From contig NZ_KB907787.1 of NCBI RefSeq assembly GCF_000382205.1, forward strand, positions 473,176-537,175: a stretch of DNA of 64,000 nt, in the 5' to 3' direction. The translations under genes and the position numbers were made by a program. Below, piece by piece: positions 35,960 to 44,590 of this stretch (position 1 is its first letter; each line of letters begins with the position of its first letter). Source of the DNA: Dyadobacter beijingensis DSM 21582 (GTDB lineage: Bacteria; Bacteroidota; Bacteroidia; Cytophagales; Spirosomataceae). The notes under the pieces were generated by a model. The model had not been told where the DNA came from. It ran no database searches and saw only the letters and a list, made by a program, of their open reading frames with translations.

Positions 35960-37521
35960 AATCCGAACAACCCGCCCCCGCTCTTCCGCGAGGTGGTTTT
36001 CTTGCCAAACAGCATTCCAAAAACGCCGCGGACTACTTCGCGGCCTATTTGTTTGGCCAATGGCGAGTTGAGCGCGTCGGAGATCATGCTCGATTGCTCT
36101 TTCTCCTTTTTCGCCTCGACTTTCGCCTGCACTTCGGCTTCTTTCACCTCGGCTTCCTTGCGCGCCTGCTCTTCCATGCGCTTGGTCAGGATTTCGTACG
36201 CGCTCTCGGGGTCGACAGGATCTTTGTACTTCGAGTACACATCCGATTTTTGCACGTGCTGGTCGTAATCGGCCTGCACCATCGGGCCCATAATGGACGC
36301 CGGTGGCATTAAATGCGTGGCGGCCACTTCGGTAGGGATACCTTTTTCATTCAAAACCGTGATGAGCGCCTGGCCGATTCCTAATGTCGTGAGTATCTGG
36401 TCGATGGAATAGAAATCGGATTTCGGATAGGTTTTGACAGTTTGTTTCAACCCTTCGGCATCCTGCGGCGTGAATGCGCGGAGCACGTGCTGCACGCGGT
36501 TGCCAAGCTGGCCGAGCACCGATACCGGCACGTCCTGCGCCATTTGGGTACAGAAGAAAATCCCCACGCCTTTGGACCGGATGAGCCGCACTACTTGCTC
36601 GATCTGTTCGAGAAATGCTTTGGGCGCGTCCTTGAAGAGCAAATGCGCTTCGTCGAGGAAGAATACCAGCTTGGGTTTGTCCAGATCCCCCGCTTCCGGT
36701 AGTTTTTGATATAGTTCCGCCAGAAGGCTCAGCATAAATGTCGAGAACAACGCGGGGCGGTCCTGCACATCGGACACATTCAGCAGGCTGATCACGCCCT
36801 GGCCGTCGACCTTATTGATCAGGTCTTCTATATCGAATGATTTTTCCCCGAAAATACTACCCACGCCCTGCTGTTCCAGCGCGACGATCTTGCGGAGGAT
36901 CGTACCGGCTGTGGATGCTGAAATAGTGCCGTAATCGGCTTTGATCTCCGCGGCGCCGGGGCCTTCGGCGAGGTAGTTGAGGACTTTTTTCAAATCGTTC
37001 AAATCCACCATCGGCAGGTCCTTATCGTCGGCGTATTTAAATAGGATGGCGAGCACGCCGGCCTGCGTTTCGTTCAATTCGAATATTTTGGAAAGCAATA
37101 TCGGGCCGAATTCGAGGACGGTTGCGCGCATTTGGGCGCCTTTTTTGCCGCTGAGCGAATACAGCTCTACGGGAAAGCCTTTGGGTTCGAAAACGGTACC
37201 GAGTATCTGCGCGCGTTCTTCGAGGGCTGCATTGGTCTTGCCCGGCTGCGCAATGCCCGAAAGGTCGCCCTTGATATCCGACATGAATACGGGCACGCCG
37301 GCTGCGGAAAGCTGTTCGGCGAATACCTGCAGTGTGCGCGTTTTACCCGATCCGGTCGCTCCGGCCACCAGTCCGTGGCGGTTCATCATGCGCAAGGGAA
37401 GGTTCACGCGGGCCTCGCCGATAATCTCGCCATCGAGAATGGCCGACCCCAAATGAATTACAGGTTTGTCAGTTTGATAAGATTTCTGAATTGCTGCAAT
37501 AAATTGTTCTTTCTTTGACAC
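35956..37521 (-). CDS. HerA-like ATPase, DUF853/YjgR family
   Basis: A 521-aa P-loop ATPase of the HerA/FtsK class. Walker A GATGSGKT is at residues 54-61 and Walker B FFLDEAHLL at about 283-293, and SDIKGDLSGIAQPG is characteristic of DUF853. The C-terminus has a charged Lys/Glu helix (about 440-480) and a Gly/Phe end. Biochemical function of this family is unclear; a role in DNA handling is assumed by homology. The start is GTG. It is transcribed alone. Confidence 0.9.
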   Translation of the reverse strand: MSKKEQFIAAIQKSYQTDKPVIHLGSAILDGEIIGEARVNLPLRMMNRHGLVAGATGSGKTRTLQVFAEQLSAAGVPVFMSDIKGDLSGIAQPGKTNAALEERAQILGTVFEPKGFPVELYSLSGKKGAQMRATVLEFGPILLSKIFELNETQAGVLAILFKYADDKDLPMVDLNDLKKVLNYLAEGPGAAEIKADYGTISASTAGTILRKIVALEQQGVGSIFGEKSFDIEDLINKVDGQGVISLLNVSDVQDRPALFSTFMLSLLAELYQKLPEAGDLDKPKLVFFLDEAHLLFKDAPKAFLEQIEQVVRLIRSKGVGIFFCTQMAQDVPVSVLGQLGNRVQHVLRAFTPQDAEGLKQTVKTYPKSDFYSIDQILTTLGIGQALITVLNEKGIPTEVAATHLMPPASIMGPMVQADYDQHVQKSDVYSKYKDPVDPESAYEILTKRMEEQARKEAEVKEAEVQAKVEAKKEKEQSSMISDALNSPLAKQIGREVVRGVFGMLFGKKTTSRKSGGGLFGF

Positions 37522-37740
37522 AGGAAATACGGGTTATGGTTTGATGAAAGGTTAATTTACAAAAATTAAACGTTTCGGGAAGATTCCAAGGCTTCCCGGG
37601 GAATTTTGTAGAATAATAATTTGTGAGGAAATAATATAACTTTTTGTATATGCTTGTATTTGCAAAATATTATTAGGTATTTTGGTTTGATCACTTAGTG
37701 ATTATTCTGATTTACAAATTTAGAGACGTACTTACCCTTT

Positions 37741-38745
37741 ATGTTGAGCCGAGTTGCGAATTCAATTTACTGGATGAACCGATATATGGAACGGGTTGAG
37801 AATTATGCCCGTTTCGTGGGAGTTAATTTTAACCTGGCCCTCGACCTTCCGCCCGATGTGGACGAACAATGGGAGCCGCTTCTGATCGCAACAGCCGACC
37901 ATTTCCTGTTTTACAAATACTACGATAAGCCTACGAAAGAGGATGTCATCCATTTCATGACATTCGACAAGCGGAATCCGAACTCGATTATCAGCTGCCT
38001 CTACGAAGCCCGCGAGAATGCGCGCACGATCCGGGAGACCATTTCGAAGGAAATGTGGGAGAGTATCAACACGTTTTACCTGGCCATTAAGGGAACATCG
38101 CCCGACGATTTCCGGAATATGGACCATATGCAAGCCTATTTTACCGATATCCGCAAAAACTGCCAGCTTTTCCACGGCGTCGTCGACTCGTCGATCACGC
38201 GCAACGAAGCCTGGCATTTCGGCCGCCTCGGCCGGCATATCGAGCGGGCCGACAAATGCTCGCGTTTCCTGGATGTAAAATATTTCACGCTTTTGCAGGA
38301 TGCGGGTACTTCGGGGTCGACATTGGATTTAATGCTTTGGACGGCCGTACTGAAATCGGTGAGTGCCTACAATATGTACCGGCAGACGCACCGGGCGCTG
38401 ACGCCGATGAACATCGTGGCGTTCCTGATCCTCGACAAGCTTTTCCCGCGCTCGATCGCGTATTCGGTGCGCCAGGCGGAACTGTCGCTTTACGCCATTG
38501 CCGGCTCTATTCCCGAACGGGGTTATACCAGCCCGGCCGAGCGCGCATTGAGCAAGATCCGCAGCGAGCTGGAATTCACAGACGTGGAAGACGTTTTCAA
38601 GATGGGGCTGCACGAGTATCTCGATAAATTCCAGATCAAGAACAACGAAGTGGACAATAAAATCTTCGATATGTACTTCGGTTTGGATACGGGTCAATCG
38701 CAAAGCCAGAGCCAGGGGCATTTCAAAAGTCAGTGGATGAACTGA
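37741..38745 (+). CDS. alpha-E domain-containing protein
   Basis: A 334-aa all-helical protein. MLSRVANSIYWMNRYMERVE is the alpha-E family N-terminus, and WHFGRLGRHIERADKCSR with the RA(L)SxIRxEL segment near the C-terminus are typical. Alpha-E proteins are usually encoded with a circularly permuted ATP-grasp enzyme, a transglutaminase and Anbu. A peptide-tag or amide-ligase pathway has been proposed from genomics. Here the Anbu gene follows after 49 bases, but upstream there is only 219 bases of AT-rich DNA and then an unrelated gene. Confidence 0.92.
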   Translation: MLSRVANSIYWMNRYMERVENYARFVGVNFNLALDLPPDVDEQWEPLLIATADHFLFYKYYDKPTKEDVIHFMTFDKRNPNSIISCLYEARENARTIRETISKEMWESINTFYLAIKGTSPDDFRNMDHMQAYFTDIRKNCQLFHGVVDSSITRNEAWHFGRLGRHIERADKCSRFLDVKYFTLLQDAGTSGSTLDLMLWTAVLKSVSAYNMYRQTHRALTPMNIVAFLILDKLFPRSIAYSVRQAELSLYAIAGSIPERGYTSPAERALSKIRSELEFTDVEDVFKMGLHEYLDKFQIKNNEVDNKIFDMYFGLDTGQSQSQSQGHFKSQWMN

Positions 38746-38794
38746 TCAAAACTTTCCTATCTTAGCGACTCTATCATTATTGAGCCGCTAAGAC

Positions 38795-39535
38795 ATGACA
38801 TATTGCCTGGGTATCAAAGTAGCATCCGGCCTGGTGGCCATTGCGGACACCCGCCTTACTTCCGGAACCGAAGTTTCGACCAATAAGAAAGTATCTGTAT
38901 ATCAGTCGGAGAAGCATTCGATTTTTGTCATGACCTCCGGTTTGAGGTCGGTGCGGGATAAGGCCATTACCTATTTCAAGGAAGTCCTGGAAGAGCGGGA
39001 CACTTCATTCGACAAGCTTTACAAGGCCGTGAATGCATTGGGGCAGCAGGTCAGGCGGGTAGCCGACGAGGACCGGCATGCGCTCAACAATGCGGGGCTG
39101 GTTTTCAACCTTTTCGCGATCGTCGGCGGCCAGCTCGAAAACGATTCGGACCATAAGCTGTTCCTGTTATATCCCGAAGGCAACTGGGTGGAAGTGGGCG
39201 ACGGCTCGCCGTTTATCATCATCGGTAATTCGGGTTATGGCAAGCCGTTGTTGTATCGGAGCCTCAAATTCGAGTCGTCGATGCAGGATGCATTGAAAAT
39301 CGGTTTTTTGTCGTTCGATTCTACAAGGGTCAGTTCCAATGATGTGGATTACCCGATAGATGTCGTCATGTATGAAAAGGACTCATTCCAGCTCGTGGAG
39401 CACCGTTTCGAGAAGGACGACCTCGACTACGTGGGTAAGCAATGGAGCGCATTATTGAGCAATTCCGTACAAAAATTGTCCCTGGAATGGATGGACCCGG
39501 TGTTCGGTAAAATGGGGGAAACTTCGACCGCATAA
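38795..39535 (+). CDS. Anbu, proteasome-type protease
   Basis: A 246-aa Ntn-hydrolase, the ancestral beta-subunit relative of proteasome and HslV. The N-terminus MTYCLGIKVASGLVAIADTR places the nucleophile Thr directly after the initiator Met, so no propeptide is expected. Later blocks KLFLLYPEGNWVEVGDGSPF and IGNSGYGKPLL match the family. It follows the alpha-E gene on the same strand. Anbu has been shown to form open helical or ring assemblies; its substrate is unknown. Confidence 0.93.
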   Translation: MTYCLGIKVASGLVAIADTRLTSGTEVSTNKKVSVYQSEKHSIFVMTSGLRSVRDKAITYFKEVLEERDTSFDKLYKAVNALGQQVRRVADEDRHALNNAGLVFNLFAIVGGQLENDSDHKLFLLYPEGNWVEVGDGSPFIIIGNSGYGKPLLYRSLKFESSMQDALKIGFLSFDSTRVSSNDVDYPIDVVMYEKDSFQLVEHRFEKDDLDYVGKQWSALLSNSVQKLSLEWMDPVFGKMGETSTA

Positions 39536-39653
39536 CCGGTCAATGCAGCTCTGAGACACGTTTTAATGCCCTATTTCCGGCAAATCACTCATGCCGAAAA
39601 CAGACGAACGATATCAATCCAGATAATCAGTTGTAGTTTTTTGTTTGTAGAAA

Positions 39654-39688
39654 AATCTAAGTGGGGAGAGGGAATTTTAGTATTTTTG
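39654..39688 (+). promoter_or_regulatory. candidate promoter of glmM
   Basis: A -33-like TTTG (39654-39657) and a -7 element TATTTTTG (39681-39688, TAnnTTTG) separated by 23 bases, 29 bases before the GTG start. Confidence 0.5.
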
Positions 39689-39717
39689 CAACCAAACATA
39701 AAGAGGAATTCTAGATC

Positions 39718-41121
39718 GTGACGTTAATTAAATCTATCTCAGGAATCAGGGGAATCGTGGGTGGAAAATCGGGTGAGGCGCTGACTCCGATTGATGTTGT
39801 TAAGTTTGCTGCGGCATACGGGACATGGGTGAGGCGTACAAATCCGCAGAATCAGAAGGTAGTGATCGGCAGGGATGCCAGGCTTTCCGGTGAAATGGTA
39901 AGCCGCCTCGTAGCCGGTACCTTGCAAGGCGTGGGCCTGAATGTGCTCGACCTTGGCCTTTCCACCACTCCTACCGTCGAGATAGCCGTGAGAGCGGAAG
40001 GCGCGGCGGGGGGGATCATCCTGACAGCAAGCCACAACCCGATCCAGTGGAATGCCCTCAAACTGCTCAACCACGAAGGCGAATTCATTTCGGAAGCGGA
40101 AGGCGCGGAAGTGCTCCGCATCGCCGAAGCGGAAGATTTTATTTTTCCCGACGTGAAGAAACTGGGCGGATACGCTTCCGACAATACCTATCTCCAAAAG
40201 CATATCGATCATGTGCTTTCGCTATCGCTTGTGGATGCGGAAGCGATCAAAAACGCCAATTTCAGGATTGTGGTCGATGCGGTGAACTCTACTGGGGGCA
40301 TTGCCGTACCGCAGCTGCTCGAAGCGCTGGGCGTAGATCCGAAGAACATCAAGAAGCTGAACTGCGAGCCGACCGGTAACTTCGCACACAACCCCGAGCC
40401 GCTGCCGGAGCATTTGCACGACATCAGCAAGGAGCTCAACAATGGCTCCTACCAGCTCGGGATCGTCGTGGACCCGGACGTTGACAGGCTCGCGCTCATG
40501 TGCGAGGATGGGACGCCGTTCGGTGAAGAATATACATTGGTTGCCGTGGCGGATTATGTGTTGAAACATACCCCGGGCAACACGGTTTCGAATTTATCGT
40601 CGACGGCCGCATTGCGCGACGTCACCCTTAAAGCCGGCGGCGAATACCTTGCATCGGCAGTAGGCGAGGTGAATGTGGTGAACGCCATGAAAGCCAACAA
40701 TGCGGTGATCGGCGGGGAAGGCAACGGAGGGGTCATTTACCCCGAAAGCCACTATGGCCGCGACGCGCTCGTGGGCATAGCATTGTTCCTGACGCATTTG
40801 GCGAAATCGGGCAAGAAAGCATCCGGTTTAAGGCGGGCCTACCCGAATTATTATATCTCCAAAAACAAGATCGAGCTTACGCCGGAAATCAACGTCGACA
40901 ATATTCTCGACCGCATTCAGACACGCTATTCCAAGCAGCCCGTTAATACGGTCGACGGCGTCCGCATCGAATTCGACCGCGAATGGGTGCATTTGAGAAG
41001 GTCTAATACCGAGCCGATTATCCGCATTTACTCGGAATCGGAAACACAGACGACGGCCATTAACCTTGCCAATAAGATCATTTCCGATATCAAGGAAATC
41101 ATTTCGGAACCTAAGAAATAA
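39718..41121 (+). CDS. glmM: phosphoglucosamine mutase
   Basis: A 467-aa alpha-D-phosphohexomutase that converts glucosamine-6-phosphate to the 1-phosphate for UDP-GlcNAc synthesis. SISGIRGIVGG starts the family fold. TASHNP holds phospho-Ser105, DPDVDR the Mg site, GEGNGG the sugar loop and RRSNTEPIIRIY the phosphate site. A phosphoglucomutase or phosphomannomutase activity cannot be excluded from sequence. Translation starts at GTG. Confidence 0.93.
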   Translation: MTLIKSISGIRGIVGGKSGEALTPIDVVKFAAAYGTWVRRTNPQNQKVVIGRDARLSGEMVSRLVAGTLQGVGLNVLDLGLSTTPTVEIAVRAEGAAGGIILTASHNPIQWNALKLLNHEGEFISEAEGAEVLRIAEAEDFIFPDVKKLGGYASDNTYLQKHIDHVLSLSLVDAEAIKNANFRIVVDAVNSTGGIAVPQLLEALGVDPKNIKKLNCEPTGNFAHNPEPLPEHLHDISKELNNGSYQLGIVVDPDVDRLALMCEDGTPFGEEYTLVAVADYVLKHTPGNTVSNLSSTAALRDVTLKAGGEYLASAVGEVNVVNAMKANNAVIGGEGNGGVIYPESHYGRDALVGIALFLTHLAKSGKKASGLRRAYPNYYISKNKIELTPEINVDNILDRIQTRYSKQPVNTVDGVRIEFDREWVHLRRSNTEPIIRIYSESETQTTAINLANKIISDIKEIISEPKK

Positions 41122-41197
41122 TAAAGCTGTTGCTAAGCAAATTCAGGTCACTTGTTGTCGGAAACTGGCAATGAGTGATCTTTCTAATTTATATCCA

Positions 41198-42346
41198 ATG
41201 AAAGTCTATCTGGACAATGCGGCGACGACGCAACTGGACCCTGAGGTTCTGGAAGCCATGCTGCCGCTGATGACCGAGCAATTCGGTAACCCCTCATCCA
41301 TCCATTCGTTCGGCCGTGCGGTACGCTCATCCATCGAGCGCGCCCGGAAGAACATCGCGGGAATTTTGAATGCGGCCCCGGCAGAGATCTTCTTCACATC
41401 CGGCGGTACCGAGGCGGACAATACCGCTATCCGTTCAAGCATCGAGACTTTCGGCCTGAAACATGCCATTACTTCCCGCATCGAGCACCACGCGGTACTG
41501 CATACGCTGGAACATTTGAAGAAGCTGGGCGTCATCGAGCTGAGCTTCGTCAACCTGAATGAGAAAGGTGAAGTCGACCTGGGGCATCTGGACGCACTGC
41601 TGGCCTCGAAGCCACGCTCGCTGGTATCCCTCATGCATGGTAACAATGAGATCGGTAACCTGCTCGACCTGGAAGCGGCGGGCGACATTTGCGAGAAATA
41701 CGACGCGATTTTTCACAGCGACACCGTGCAGACGATGGGCCATTACCGCCACGATCTGCAAAAGCTGAAAACGAATTTCATCGTCGGCGCGGCACATAAG
41801 TTCAATGGTCCGAAAGGCGTCGGTTTTTTGTACGTTCGTCCGGGCATTAAAATCCATCCCTTCGTGCACGGGGGCGCACAGGAGCGTAACATGCGGGGCG
41901 GGACCGAGAATATTTACGGCATTGTAGGCCTGGCGAAAGCACTGGAAATCGCTTACCGTGACATGGACGCTCACCAGGCGCATATCGAAGGGCTAAAAGG
42001 CCGCATGATCGCAAAATTGCAATCCGGTATCGAAGGAGTGACGTTCAATGGCAAGTCTGCCGAATTGGGCGAAAGTCTTTACACCGTGCTAAGCGTAAGC
42101 CTGCCGCCGTCGGACATCAGCGATATGCTGCTGTTCAACCTTGACATTGCCGGGATCGCCGTTTCAGGCGGCAGCGCGTGTTCGAGCGGGACCGACATTG
42201 GCTCACACGTGCTGAATGAGCTCAGGATCGATGAGAACCGCGCTAATGTGCGTTTTTCGTTTGGCAAATACAATACGGAAGCGGAGATCGATTACGCAGC
42301 GGAAACGCTGATCAGTCTTTATAAGAAAGAAAGCATTATTCTGTAA
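41198..42346 (+). CDS. cysteine desulfurase, NifS/IscS class
   Basis: A 382-aa PLP enzyme that takes sulfur from cysteine for Fe-S clusters or tRNA thiolation. VYLDNAATTQLDPEVLEAM is the N-terminal signature, AAHKFNGPKG carries the PLP Lys, and SGGSACSSGTD holds the active-site Cys on a flexible loop. It lies downstream of glmM and no iscU or sufE is adjacent. The ATG at 41198 gives the canonical start; ATG 41171 would add nine residues and is also possible. Confidence 0.93.
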   Translation: MKVYLDNAATTQLDPEVLEAMLPLMTEQFGNPSSIHSFGRAVRSSIERARKNIAGILNAAPAEIFFTSGGTEADNTAIRSSIETFGLKHAITSRIEHHAVLHTLEHLKKLGVIELSFVNLNEKGEVDLGHLDALLASKPRSLVSLMHGNNEIGNLLDLEAAGDICEKYDAIFHSDTVQTMGHYRHDLQKLKTNFIVGAAHKFNGPKGVGFLYVRPGIKIHPFVHGGAQERNMRGGTENIYGIVGLAKALEIAYRDMDAHQAHIEGLKGRMIAKLQSGIEGVTFNGKSAELGESLYTVLSVSLPPSDISDMLLFNLDIAGIAVSGGSACSSGTDIGSHVLNELRIDENRANVRFSFGKYNTEAEIDYAAETLISLYKKESIIL

Positions 42347-42403
42347 ATGCCTGCCAGGCCTTAACAGCGGTTCGATCTGCAGAAGCATGAAGCTATAAAA
42401 GCC

Positions 42404-42437
42404 AAAACCCGGCCCCTGAATCAGGAGGCCGGGTTTT
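42404..42437. terminator. bidirectional terminator overlapping hemH 3' end
   Basis: AAAACCCGGCC at 42404-42413 or so pairs with GGCCGGGTTTT at 42427-42437, and CCTGA pairs with TCAGG inside, giving an almost continuous hairpin. A T-run follows on the plus strand and an A/T-rich end on the minus strand. The hemH stop codon (42421-42423) lies near the tip. Confidence 0.87.
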
Positions 42438-43494
42438 TTACGATATCTTCGAGGCATTCGACCCATATGTCGGAGTCGTTGAGACTCTCGACAAGCTGCC
42501 AATGCACTCCGCCTTCCTTCTCGAACAGCTCTTTATATTCTTCGCCCACCTCGATGGTCGTTTCCAGACAGTCGGCGACGAATGCGGGGGAAAATGCCAA
42601 TGCGCTTTTCACGCCTTTTTTCGTCAGTTCAGGGATTACCTCATCGGTATAAGGCTTGATCCACGGATTTTTGCCCAGTCGCGACTGGAAGCAGGTTGTA
42701 TACTTGCCTTCGGGAATGCCCATGCCTTTCACGAGCAAACGTGTCGTTTCGAAGCACTGGGCGCGGTAGCAATGCTGGTTGCGGTGATCGAGCTTGTCGC
42801 AGCAGCTGCCGAACTGGCAAAAACTGCCCGTCACATCGCCCTTGGTGATCTGCCGCTCAGGCAGGCCGTGGTAGCTGAACACGAAATGGTCGTAATCGTG
42901 CTGCGCCATGTATTTTTTACCCAAATCCACGAAACCCTTGATGAACTTCGGGTGTTCGAGGAAACGGTTGACAAAACGGATTTCGGGTAATACTTCCCAG
43001 TCTTTCACGACGCGCATGACCTCTTTGTACACCGAGCCGGTGGACGCCGAGGCATATTGCGGGAAGAACGGCACGATGACGATTTCTGTCAGGCATTCCT
43101 TGCGCAATGCGGTCAATGCTTTTTCAATGCTCGGGTTCTGGTAACGCATCGCTAATTCCACGATGTAGTCTTCGCCCAGTACCTTTTGCAACTTTTCCTT
43201 CACCGAATAGCCGTACGTTTTCAGCGGAGAGCCGTCGGGGCGCCAAAGCTGCTTGTAAACTTTCGCGGATTTGGGTGCGCGGAACGGCGCGATGATCAGG
43301 TTAATGAGGAACCAGCGGTTCAGGTACGGAATATCGATCACGCGCTCGTCCATCAGGAACTGGCGCAGGTATTTGCGTACATCGGGTACCGACGGGCTGT
43401 CGGGCGTGCCGAGGTTGACGATCAATACGCCCGTTTTCCGGACTTCATTCATCGTTGTGGTATCGAAGGGTTGAGCCAATGTGGTTGTACTCAT
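42421..43494 (-). CDS. hemH: ferrochelatase
   Basis: A 357-aa enzyme that inserts Fe(II) into protoporphyrin IX, the last step of heme synthesis. VLIVNLGTPDSPSVPDVRKY is the N-terminal signature, FSYHGLPERQ holds the metal-binding His, and CFQSRLGKNPWIKPYTDE and AFSPAFVADCLETTIEVGEE follow, the last with the catalytic Glu. A cysteine cluster (QFGSCCDKLDHRNQHC) lies mid-protein. It is last in the minus-strand run after argF', with a 78-base gap. A start at 43452 would remove 14 residues. Confidence 0.96.
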   Translation of the reverse strand: MSTTTLAQPFDTTTMNEVRKTGVLIVNLGTPDSPSVPDVRKYLRQFLMDERVIDIPYLNRWFLINLIIAPFRAPKSAKVYKQLWRPDGSPLKTYGYSVKEKLQKVLGEDYIVELAMRYQNPSIEKALTALRKECLTEIVIVPFFPQYASASTGSVYKEVMRVVKDWEVLPEIRFVNRFLEHPKFIKGFVDLGKKYMAQHDYDHFVFSYHGLPERQITKGDVTGSFCQFGSCCDKLDHRNQHCYRAQCFETTRLLVKGMGIPEGKYTTCFQSRLGKNPWIKPYTDEVIPELTKKGVKSALAFSPAFVADCLETTIEVGEEYKELFEKEGGVHWQLVESLNDSDIWVECLEDIVKNPAS

Positions 43495-43572
43495 TTTATA
43501 ATCAGTTTCATGAGAGGAAGCCAGTCGCGGAAGACTATTCCCTTTTCTTTTTCAATCTTGCAAAAATAGCAA

Positions 43573-44520
43573 TTACAATCCTAACAAGACCTCTTTCAAT
43601 GCCGCCTGCGCCGACCATTCACGGTTGGCAGCCTGCTCGATCACGAGCGAACGCGGGCCGTCGAGTACCTCGTCGGCCACTTTCATATTGCGGCGAACGG
43701 GGAGGCAATGCATGAATTTGCCGTTGTCGGTCAATGCCATTTTAGCCTCGGTGATCATCCAAGACGGGTCGGTGTTCAATACCTTGCCATATTCATTGAA
43801 AGACGACCAGTTTTTGCCGTATACAAAATCCGCGCCTTCCAAAGCCTTGTCCTGGTCGTAGATAACCTGCCCTTTACCCACGAAATCGGGGGAGAGGTCG
43901 TACCCTTCCGGGTGCGTGATCACTAGTTCGACGTCCATGGGGTTCATCCATTCGCAGAAAGAGTTGGCTACCGCCTGGGGCAATGCTTTGAAATGCGGAA
44001 GCCAGGTCAAAACCACTTTCGGGCGCTTTTTGAGCTTGAATTCTTCGATGGTAATGCAGTCGGCGAGCGATTGCAGCGGGTGCCGCGTCGCCGATTCGAG
44101 GTTCACGATCGGTACCTGCGCGTATTTTTTGAATTGCTGGAAAACAATTTCAGAATAATCCTTCTCGCGATCCTGCAAGCCTGCGAACGAACGGATACCG
44201 ATGATATCGCAATAGCTGCCGATCACAGCCGCCGCTTCCTTCACGTGCTCCGCCTTGTCGCCGTTCATGATCACGCCTTCTTCCATTTCCAGTCCCCAAC
44301 CATCCTGGCCGACATTCATCGTAATCACATTCAAGCCGAGGTTTTGCGCTGCTTTCTGGGTACTGATCCTCGTCCTCAAACTCGAATTGAAAAACAACAG
44401 GCCTATCGTTTTGTTTTTCCCAAGCGCCTGGTCTGCAAACGGGTCCTTTTTGGCTGCGATACCGCTGCTGATGAGCTGAGGGAGGTCGGTGACGTCTTTA
44501 ATGGAAAGAAAGTGTTTCAT
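43573..44520 (-). CDS. argF': N-acyl-ornithine carbamoyltransferase (ArgF' type)
   Basis: A 315-aa carbamoyltransferase of the acylated-ornithine branch. The carbamoyl-phosphate motif is FFNSSLRTRISTQKAAQ, and HCLPVRRN follows near the C-terminus. This group acts on N-acetyl- or N-succinyl-ornithine instead of free ornithine. The residue that separates the two (Pro90 in the Bacteroides succinyl enzyme, Glu92 in the Xanthomonas acetyl enzyme, as I recall) is Ala90 here, in NGDKAEHVKE, so the acyl group is uncertain. It lies 70 bases downstream of argD. Confidence 0.93.
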   Translation of the reverse strand: MKHFLSIKDVTDLPQLISSGIAAKKDPFADQALGKNKTIGLLFFNSSLRTRISTQKAAQNLGLNVITMNVGQDGWGLEMEEGVIMNGDKAEHVKEAAAVIGSYCDIIGIRSFAGLQDREKDYSEIVFQQFKKYAQVPIVNLESATRHPLQSLADCITIEEFKLKKRPKVVLTWLPHFKALPQAVANSFCEWMNPMDVELVITHPEGYDLSPDFVGKGQVIYDQDKALEGADFVYGKNWSSFNEYGKVLNTDPSWMITEAKMALTDNGKFMHCLPVRRNMKVADEVLDGPRSLVIEQAANREWSAQAALKEVLLGL

Positions 44521-44590
44521 TCAGGTTAAAATTTCGGAGATAGGTGTTCCTATTCTCAACTGGGACAAGGATGGTATTAGTTCAAAAAAA

